Of a stretch of DNA of 6,600 nt, positions 1 to 5,151 are shown piece by piece. How positions within the stretch are numbered: the stretch's first letter is position 1; every line of letters begins with the position of its first letter. This DNA comes from Bacillota bacterium (GTDB lineage: Bacteria > Bacillota_A > Clostridia > Clostridiales > Clostridiaceae), in the NCBI GenBank assembly GCA_021780795.1, contig JAJXYA010000442.1:1-6600 (forward strand), in the 5' to 3' direction. Made by a program: the position numbers and the translations under genes. The notes under the pieces are model-generated. The model made no database searches and was not told the DNA's origin. It saw only the letters and a list, made by a program, of their open reading frames with translations.

Positions 1-27
1 TTGGATTAAATTAAGAATATTATTTTC

Positions 28-39
28 ATAGTTAACTAT
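28..39. promoter_or_regulatory. 12-bp perfect palindrome upstream of the polymerase gene
   Basis: ATAGTTAACTAT is exactly self-complementary and lies about 65 bp upstream of the -35 box of the polymerase promoter. It could be a protein binding site, but a 12-bp A/T-rich palindrome can also arise by chance in this composition. I see no matching copy elsewhere in the window. Confidence 0.25.
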
Positions 40-83
40 ATGACGTAAAATATTTTTGCCTAAAATATGTAAAGGAAAAGCTG

Positions 84-105
84 TTTTAATATTGCAATAT
101 TCAAA
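84..105. promoter_or_regulatory. Dyad-symmetric element over the -35 box (possible operator)
   Basis: The core AATATTGCAATATT (88-101) is a perfect 14-bp palindrome. It extends to 22 bp (84-105) with a single mismatched pair (87/102). It covers the -35 box of the candidate promoter, where a repressor would block RNA polymerase. No GAAC...GTTC-type LexA (SOS) box is visible in positions 1-144, so this element is the best local candidate for a control site. Its function is inferred from position and symmetry only. Confidence 0.35.
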
Positions 106-120
106 TAATAAAGGTAATAT
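92..120 (+). promoter_or_regulatory. Candidate sigma-A promoter of the dinB-type operon
   Basis: TTGCAA (92-97) and TAATAT (115-120) are separated by exactly 17 bp, which fits the vegetative consensus. Transcription would start near 127, leaving a leader of under 20 nt before the polymerase start codon, just enough for the ribosome binding site at 132-137. The -35 box lies inside a symmetric element (84-105), described in the next entry. Confidence 0.5.
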
Positions 121-144
121 TATTATGAAATAGAAGGTAAGTTT

Positions 145-1401
145 ATGAATAAGAAGAGAATTATATTTCATATCGATGTAAACTCGGCATTTTTGTCTTG
201 GACTGCGGCATATAGGCTTCAGCAAGGAGAAATTTTAGATTTACGAACAATACCAGCTGTGGTTGGTGGAAATCCTTTAGAGAGACATGGAATAGTTTTA
301 GCAAAATCTATACCAGCAAAAAAATACAAAATAGAAACTGGGGAACCATTATTTTCAGCAGTGCAAAAATGTCCAGAGCTTACGATAGTTAAACCTCAAT
401 ATGATTTATATATAAAATGCAGTAATGCTATGGTTGAGGTTTTAAAGGAATATACGCCTAAAGTGCAAAGATTTTCTGTGGATGAGTGTTTTTTAGAGTT
501 CACTGGTATGGAAAATGTATACGGGGATTACATACAATTAGCAAAGGATATAAAGGAAAGGATAAAAAAGGAACTTGGTTTTACTGTGAATATAGGAATA
601 TCATCAAATAAACTTCTAGCAAAGGTAGCTTCTGATTTTACAAAGCCAGACATGGTTCATACTTTATTCAAGGAAGAAATAAAATATAAAATGTGGCCCC
701 TTCCAGTAGGTGACCTATTTATGGTTGGAAGAAAAACGGTGTCAAAATTAAATAAGCTTAATATAAGAACGATAGGAGACTTAGCAAACTTTGACCTAAG
801 TGTTTTGAAGGCGGTTCTTAAAAGTCATGGAGTGCTTATATGGAACTATGCAAATGGTGTTGAAGATTCAGAAGTTAGGTGTGGTAATTTTATCAACATG
901 AAGGGACTAGGAAATTCTACTACAATATCTTTTGATGTAGAGGATATAAGAACAGCTCATATGATTTTATTGTCCTTATGTGAAACAGTAGGAATGAGAC
1001 TTAGAGATTCAGAAAATTTATGTAGTTTGGTTTCTGTGGTAATAAAAAATAGCGATTTTTTAATGTATAGAAGACAAAGGAAAATTTACTATGCTACAGA
1101 TAGCACAAAAGAAATATCAAAAATAGCATGTGAGTTGTTCGATGAAATTTGGAAAGGGGAAGCTTTACGACTTATTGGAGTGTCTGTTTCTGAGCTTTGC
1201 ACAAATGAAATGTATCAGATATCGATTTTTGAAGAGGAAAATATAGAAAAGGAAAGAGCCTTAGATAGCACTATTGATAAAATAAGAAGGAAATATGGCT
1301 CAAAAGCTATTTTAAGGGGAAGTTTTTTACATTCCGGAATAAATCCCATAAATGGAGGCATTTCTGAAGAAAATTATCCTATTATGAGTAGTATTTTGTA
1401 A
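145..1401 (+). CDS. dinB: Y-family DNA polymerase (DinB/Pol IV type, UvrX-like)
   Basis: This is an error-prone translesion polymerase that copies past damaged template bases in the cytoplasm. The 418 residues match the usual full family length. The palm begins with HIDVNSAFLSW (residues 9-19): D11 is the first metal ligand and F16 sits at the steric-gate position that excludes ribonucleotides. SVDECFLE (111-118) supplies the catalytic D113-E114 pair. NIGISSNKLLAKVASDFTKP (149-168) is the typical finger/palm segment, and 187-217 is the helix-hairpin-helix thumb region. QISIF (358-362) fits the beta-clamp binding pentapeptide and lies well before the C-terminus, as I recall for the Firmicute UvrX/YqjW branch. 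The ATG at 145 follows AGAAGG (132-137) with 7 nt spacing. An 87-codon gene starts 12 nt after the stop. Family assignment is firm; choosing between the names dinB, polYB and uvrX is less certain. Confidence 0.93.
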   Translation: MNKKRIIFHIDVNSAFLSWTAAYRLQQGEILDLRTIPAVVGGNPLERHGIVLAKSIPAKKYKIETGEPLFSAVQKCPELTIVKPQYDLYIKCSNAMVEVLKEYTPKVQRFSVDECFLEFTGMENVYGDYIQLAKDIKERIKKELGFTVNIGISSNKLLAKVASDFTKPDMVHTLFKEEIKYKMWPLPVGDLFMVGRKTVSKLNKLNIRTIGDLANFDLSVLKAVLKSHGVLIWNYANGVEDSEVRCGNFINMKGLGNSTTISFDVEDIRTAHMILLSLCETVGMRLRDSENLCSLVSVVIKNSDFLMYRRQRKIYYATDSTKEISKIACELFDEIWKGEALRLIGVSVSELCTNEMYQISIFEEENIEKERALDSTIDKIRRKYGSKAILRGSFLHSGINPINGGISEENYPIMSSIL

Positions 1402-1413
1402 GGGGTGTATGAA

Positions 1414-1677
1414 ATGAAAATTGTGGCAAAGTCTATAGAAATGGTGGCATGGTTTTCAAAGGACGGAATACCTCATCCTGTTAGATTTAGAATATCTAAC
1501 GAAGATGAGACTGTTTCAGTTATTAAAGTTGATAAGGTAATATTTAGAGAAAAGGAAAAAATAGCAGGAAATAATATGCTTGTGTTTAGATGCCAAAGTA
1601 GAATATATGGCGAGGAAAAAATTTATGAAATAAAATATGATATTATAACTTGTAAATGGATATTATTTAAAATATAA
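1414..1677 (+). CDS. Small hypothetical protein, operon partner of the Y-family polymerase
   Basis: I do not recognise a characterised function. The 87-residue product is soluble-looking, with no signal peptide or membrane segment, and appears mostly beta-strand. Visible features are AWFSKDGIPHPVRFR near the N-terminus, a VIKVDKVIF strand, FRCQS in the middle and a KYDIITCKW segment near the end. The pattern (a G-x-P-x-PxRFR segment, alternating hydrophobic strands, a final KW) loosely recalls small proteins encoded beside Y-family polymerases in other bacteria, such as DUF6504 near ImuB, but that comparison is from memory. AGGGG (1401-1405) is spaced 8 nt from the ATG at 1414. The in-frame GTG at 1405 overlaps this site and is therefore rejected as start. 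The gene begins 12 nt after the polymerase stop, so the two are almost certainly co-transcribed and translation may be coupled. Confidence 0.8.
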   Translation: MKIVAKSIEMVAWFSKDGIPHPVRFRISNEDETVSVIKVDKVIFREKEKIAGNNMLVFRCQSRIYGEEKIYEIKYDIITCKWILFKI

Positions 1678-1678
1678 A

Positions 1679-1710
1679 GGCTTCTAAAAATAAATTTATT
1701 TTTAGAAGCC
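1679..1710. terminator. Perfect 32-bp palindrome: shared terminator of convergent genes
   Basis: Positions 1679-1694 are the exact reverse complement of 1695-1710; the outer stem is GGCTTCTAAAAA against TTTTTAGAAGCC. It lies between the small plus-strand gene (stop 1675-1677) and the minus-strand regulator, and includes the regulator's stop and last two codons. On the minus strand the hairpin is followed by a T-rich run (complement of about 1664-1678), as in an intrinsic terminator. On the plus strand the trailing sequence is not T-rich beyond the arm itself, so it should work better for the regulator. Confidence 0.75.
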
Positions 1711-2385
1711 CATAATAATGCTTTCTAATCTTTCTACATCTAATATTTTAAAACTATTTTTGTGAAAGTCTACAATGCCTTCATTTTGCATATTAATGAG
1801 TTCTCTTGAAAGTGAAGGCCTTAAAACTCCAAGTTCTTCTGCCATTTCTTTTCTTGAAGCATTGATAGTAAAGGTAAGGTTTTTATTTATCTTATAATTA
1901 TCTAAAAGAAAGCTTGCAATTTTTTGCCTTAAAGTATCATAGGAAAGATTTGTTAGCTTTTTGTTTAACATCAATATTTTGTTGGATAATAGCCCCATAA
2001 AGTTATTTAAAAGCGTGGCATTGTTTGAACAAAGAGTTATTATATTTTGCTTTGAAATAAAAAGTATAGATACATTTGAGGCTGCGACAATAGTTGAAGG
2101 ATATTTGCTCATTTTAGAAAATACTATTACTTCTCCAAATATATTTCCTTCTGAAAGCTTTGCAAGAGTAACGTTTTTACCAGAGGCAAAAATTTTTTTT
2201 ATCTCTACTTCTCCAGCTATAACTATACCCAGACTATTACAATTATCACCTTCAATAGCTATATATTGATCTTTTGAAAAGTCACAAATTGTAAGTTCGA
2301 TTTTACTTAATATTTCTTCAATAGAATTATCATTAAAGCCTTTAAAAATAATACAATTTTTAAGTATAGGTATTATGTCTCTCAT
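1702..2385 (-). CDS. Crp/Fnr-family transcriptional regulator
   Basis: The 227 residues are the usual length for the family. Residues about 10-120 form the cyclic-nucleotide-binding-like beta-barrel, with the glycine pattern GIVIAGEVEIKK (53-64), LSEGNIFGE (77-85) and a following IVAAS strand. A long dimerisation helix spans about 120-150. The C-terminal winged helix-turn-helix is clear: SRKEMAEELGVLRPSLSREL (177-196). The Arg-Ser that contacts cAMP phosphate in E. coli CRP is not conserved (the segment reads KYPSTIVAAS), so cAMP is an unlikely ligand. Cysteines at 11, 34, 49 and 119 do not follow the FNR iron-sulfur cluster spacing. The ATG is preceded by AAAGGAG with about 6 nt spacing. It is divergent from manA and could control it, but nothing in the sequence proves a target or signal. 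Confidence 0.9.
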   Translation of the reverse strand: MRDIIPILKNCIIFKGFNDNSIEEILSKIELTICDFSKDQYIAIEGDNCNSLGIVIAGEVEIKKIFASGKNVTLAKLSEGNIFGEVIVFSKMSKYPSTIVAASNVSILFISKQNIITLCSNNATLLNNFMGLLSNKILMLNKKLTNLSYDTLRQKIASFLLDNYKINKNLTFTINASRKEMAEELGVLRPSLSRELINMQNEGIVDFHKNSFKILDVERLESIIMGF

Positions 2386-2422
2386 ACATATCTCCTTTTT
2401 TAAAACTTAACGTAATGATTTT

Positions 2423-2451
2423 ATTATATGTTACTACAATTAGTATATAAA
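2423..2451 (-). promoter_or_regulatory. Candidate promoter of the Crp/Fnr regulator
   Basis: Read on the minus strand, TTTATA (2451-2446) and a perfect TATAAT (2428-2423) are 17 bp apart. Transcription would start near 2416, about 30 nt ahead of the start codon. The -35 box is weak, as expected of a gene that needs an activator or is expressed at a low level. Confidence 0.45.
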
Positions 2452-2506
2452 CACAATATAAGATGAAAAAGTGGGATAGTAGGTATATATCTAGATGCTT
2501 ATGAAG

Positions 2507-2535
2507 TATACAAAAATAATAAAAGCTGTTATATT
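2507..2535 (+). promoter_or_regulatory. Candidate promoter of manA
   Basis: TATACA (2507-2512) and TATATT (2530-2535) are separated by 17 bp. Transcription would start near 2542, about 25 nt before the manA ATG. The rest of the 181-bp divergent region (2386-2566) is A/T-rich, and I find no convincing cre site, riboswitch or long dyad in it. Confidence 0.4.
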
Positions 2536-2566
2536 AAAAATAGTAAAACAACAATGGAGGTAAATA

Positions 2567-3508
2567 ATGGATAGGATTATAAAATTAAAACCGGTATTTC
2601 AAGAAAGAATATGGGGAGGTACAAATTTAAATAGTTATTTTGGATATGAGTTGCCTTCAGAAAACACAGGAGAATGTTGGGCGATTTCTGCTCATAAAAA
2701 TGGGGATTGTGAAATAGTGAATACTGAATATAAGGGTAAAACCTTATCTTGGTTATATAAAAATCATCGTGAACTATTTGGAAACATATCAAATGATGAA
2801 TTTCCACTATTAGTAAAGTTAATAGATGCTAAAGATAATTTATCTATTCAAGTGCATCCTGATGACAACTATGCAAAAGATATAGAGGGAGAGGCTTTTG
2901 GAAAAACGGAAGCTTGGTATATAGTAGATTGTAATGAAGATACCTTATTAGAAATAGGACATAATGGAGAAACAAAAGAACAAGTTAAAAAGATGATAGA
3001 AGATGGAAAATGGGACGAACTACTGAATTATATTCCAATTAAAAAAGGAGACTTTTTCTTTATACCTTCAGGAACAGTTCATGCAATTTGTAAAAACACT
3101 TTGATATATGAGATACAGCAGTCATCAGATATAACTTATCGTTTATATGATTACAACAGAGTAGATAGTAAAACAGGAAAAGAAAGAGAGCTGCATACAA
3201 AAAAATCTATAGATGTAATAAAGGTGCCACAAAAAATAGATGAGACAATTAAGCCTAAGATGGAGGTCATAAACAATTCAAAAGTAACTATATATGCTGA
3301 TACTGAGTATTTTAAAACAATTAAATACGATATAGATGGAAGCTTTGAAATTATGAATAAAGCACCATTTATGCTTTGTACTATATTAGATGGTGAGGCT
3401 ACAATTAATGAAGAAAAGTTTTTAAAAGGAGATAATTTTATTGTACCAACACAACTAAAAGAAATAAAAATTTTCGGAAAAATAACAATAATAGTGTCTA
3501 CACTGTAA
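2567..3508 (+). CDS. manA: Mannose-6-phosphate isomerase, class I
   Basis: The enzyme interconverts mannose-6-phosphate and fructose-6-phosphate in the cytoplasm, linking mannose catabolism to glycolysis and, in reverse, supplying mannose for glycans. It is a zinc-dependent cupin. The 313-residue length matches the short Bacillus-type ManA rather than the longer enterobacterial form. Motifs in order: WGGTNL (16-21), ECWAISAH (36-43), QVHPDD (95-100, metal ligands Q95 and H97), KTEAWY (113-118, E115), PSGTVHAI (167-174, H172) and QQSSDITYRLYDYNR (184-198, with R192 at the active site). The Zn ligands H97, E115 and H172 fall where expected in this subfamily. The C-terminal third is a second, degenerate cupin domain. 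GGAGG (2556-2560) sits 6 nt before the ATG. It is divergent from the Crp/Fnr gene and lies upstream of a sugar-degradation cassette, consistent with use of mannose released by that cassette. Confidence 0.94.
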   Translation: MDRIIKLKPVFQERIWGGTNLNSYFGYELPSENTGECWAISAHKNGDCEIVNTEYKGKTLSWLYKNHRELFGNISNDEFPLLVKLIDAKDNLSIQVHPDDNYAKDIEGEAFGKTEAWYIVDCNEDTLLEIGHNGETKEQVKKMIEDGKWDELLNYIPIKKGDFFFIPSGTVHAICKNTLIYEIQQSSDITYRLYDYNRVDSKTGKERELHTKKSIDVIKVPQKIDETIKPKMEVINNSKVTIYADTEYFKTIKYDIDGSFEIMNKAPFMLCTILDGEATINEEKFLKGDNFIVPTQLKEIKIFGKITIIVSTL

Positions 3509-3531
3509 CCATATTGTATTAATAAAAAACT

Positions 3532-3581
3532 ATAGCACAACCATTTGCAAAAGTATATACTTTTGCAAATGGTTGTGCTAT
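3532..3581. terminator. Perfect 50-bp palindrome after manA
   Basis: Positions 3532-3556 are the exact reverse complement of 3557-3581, with outer arm ATAGCACAACCATTTGCAAA and no unpaired centre. It starts 23 nt after the manA stop and ends 23 nt before the ribosome binding site of the next gene. As RNA it would fold into a very stable hairpin, so a manA terminator is the simplest reading. However, the plus-strand sequence after it (TTATGTTGC) is not a T-tract. The T-run is on the other strand (complement of AAAAAAC, 3524-3530). It may therefore stop antisense transcription, act in both directions, or be a DNA-level operator. Confidence 0.65.
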
Positions 3582-3584
3582 TAT
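3556..3584 (+). promoter_or_regulatory. Weak candidate promoter inside the 50-bp palindrome
   Basis: TATACT (3556-3561) and TATTAT (3579-3584) are 17 bp apart and overlap the right arm of the palindrome. Only 36 bp separate the palindrome from the esterase start codon, so if the esterase-GH1-kinase operon has its own promoter it must lie about here. The -35 match is poor (3 of 6); read-through from manA is the alternative. Confidence 0.25.
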
Positions 3585-3604
3585 GTTGCTAATAAATAAG
3601 AGTA

Positions 3605-3610
3605 GAGGAG
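3605..3610 (+). promoter_or_regulatory. Ribosome binding site deciding the esterase start
   Basis: GAGGAG lies 7 nt before the ATG at 3618 but only 1 nt before the in-frame ATG at 3612. Normal spacing therefore favours 3618, giving a protein that begins MFKLAPIF. Confidence 0.75.
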
Positions 3611-3617
3611 TATGATT

Positions 3618-5141
3618 ATGTTTAAATTAGCACCTATTTTTACAAACAATATGGTTCTACAAAGGGAATGTGAAATTCTTATATGGGGTGAAGCAGAAGA
3701 AAACAGTAATATAACAGCAGAAATATGTGGAAATAGATCACATTGCGTAGCACTTGAAGGGAAGTTTGAACTTATTTTGCCTAGGCTGAGTGCTGGTGGA
3801 CCATTTGAATTAAAGGTATATACTAAAGAACAAGAAGTAAAACTAGAAAATATACTCATAGGAGAAGTATGGATTGCAGGAGGACAATCAAATATGGAGT
3901 TTAAGCTAAAGGACTCTATTAAAGGTAAATTATATATTTCCAACTCTAACTATAATGAAATAAGATATTTTAATGTTCCTCAAGTAGAATTTGAGGATGA
4001 AAAGGGGAAAATACCCCAGCTTGATTTTTAGGAGTGGAAAATTTCATCACCTGAAAACTCTGGAGATTTTTCAGCAGTAGCTTACCATTTTGCAAAAAAC
4101 TTACATAATGATTTGAATGTACCAATAGGAATAATTAATTGTAATAAAGGTGGAACCTCAGCTTCTTGCTGGCTTTCAGAAAAATATTTGAGTGAAGATG
4201 AGGAACTTAAAAATGCATATTTAGATACATACTATAATATTATAGAGAATTTGAATGATGATGAAGCTGATAAAATGACAGCTGAGTTTTTAAAATCTCA
4301 AGAAGATTACGTTAAAAAAGAAGAACAATATAAAAAACTTTATCCAGAGAGAGGAGCAGAAGAGGTTCGTAGAGACATTGGTCTTTATCCTTGGCCACCT
4401 CCAGTAAATAGAAAGGCATATGGAAGACCAAATGGACTTTATAATACTATGCTGAAAAAAGTTATTCCATATAGAGTAAAAGGGGTGATTTGGTACCAAG
4501 GGGAAGAGGATTCTCAAAAACCGCATTTGTATAGAAAACTATTTAAGAAATTAATAGAAAATTGGAGAGAAGCTTTTAGAAATGAAAATTTACCATTTTC
4601 ATTTGTTCAGTTGCCTATGTTTGATGATGATAGACCTGAAAGTTGGGCAATTGTTAGGGATGCACAGCTTTCTACATTTAGAAATGTGAAAAATACATCT
4701 ATGATTGTAGCAGCAGACTGTGGTGAAGAAAAAGATGTTCATCCAAAGGACAAAAAACCTATAGGTGAAAGACTAGCAATTATTACCCTTGAAGATGTGT
4801 ATAAAAAGTCTGTTAATGGACATTCTCCAATGTACAGTGGTTATGAGATTAAAGATAATAAAATAATAATTTCCTTTGATTACATAAAAGATGGAGAATT
4901 ATGTACTATTGATGGAAGTCCTTTAAAGGGTTTTGAAATATGTGCACAAGATAAAAAGTACGTTGAAGCTCAGGCTGAAATAGCAGGAGATAAGGTTATA
5001 GTTTGGAATGAAAAAGTAGCTAATCCTGTAGCGGTAAGGTATGGCTGGAAAAATTATATTGAGGTAAATCTATGTAATGAAAATAAACTTCCAGCAGCAA
5101 CATTTAATACAGAAATAAATTATTATAATATAAATAAATGA
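3618..5141 (+). pseudogene. Sialate O-acetylesterase-like SGNH esterase, interrupted by an in-frame TAG
   Basis: Members of this family remove O-acetyl groups from sugars (sialic acid or plant-glycan oligosaccharides). The reading frame is intact for 507 codons except for TAG at 4029-4031 (codon 138); both halves are in the same frame with no indel. The N-terminal half has LAPIFTNNMVLQR, the LPRLSAGGPFELKV strand and GEVWIAGGQSNMEF with nucleophile Ser91. After the stop come FSAVAYHFAKNL, VPIGIINCNKGGT, VIWYQGEEDS (block III-like, about 291-299) and DVHPKDKKPIGERLA with the catalytic His at about 375. The sequence between the TAG and the first usual alternative start (TTG 4113) is itself family-like, so the gene was recently, or is still, translated across this point. 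No signal peptide is visible, so it is probably cytoplasmic. GH1 follows after 10 nt. It is a recent nonsense pseudogene, a sequencing error, or a recoded gene; I call it a pseudogene with caution. Confidence 0.8.
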
Positions 5142-5151
5142 GGTATTAATA

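Noticed and set aside
1405..1413. GTG at 1405 as start of the small gene
   Set aside because: The GTG overlaps the AGGGG ribosome binding site; the ATG at 1414 has normal 8-nt spacing.
1961..2269. Plus-strand open frame of 102 codons inside the Crp/Fnr gene
   Set aside because: It lies entirely antisense to a well-supported gene, has no ribosome binding site at its start and shows no recognisable motif.
2401..2460. FNR- or CRP-type operator in the divergent region (TGTTAC and TTAACG segments)
   Set aside because: The half-sites do not pair into a convincing dyad at the spacing expected for the family.
3151..3540. Minus-strand open frame overlapping the end of manA
   Set aside because: It is antisense to conserved ManA sequence, and its hydrophobic translation reflects A/T-rich complementary codons rather than a real membrane protein.
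3581..3943. Minus-strand open frame overlapping the esterase N-terminus
   Set aside because: It is antisense to the conserved SGNH block and ends at the palindrome only by chance; no family resemblance.
4029..4031. Pyrrolysine insertion at the TAG
   Set aside because: Known pyrrolysine proteins are mainly methylamine methyltransferases, and no PYLIS-like or pyl gene is visible here. Kept only as a remote alternative to a nonsense mutation.
4290..4526. Minus-strand open frame antisense to the esterase C-terminal half
   Set aside because: Low-complexity Phe-rich translation, no start signal, and it overlaps well-conserved esterase sequence.
4113..5141. A separate gene starting at TTG 4113
   Set aside because: There is no ribosome binding site before it, and the preceding in-frame 27 codons already match the esterase family. 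It is the downstream part of the interrupted gene, not an independent one.
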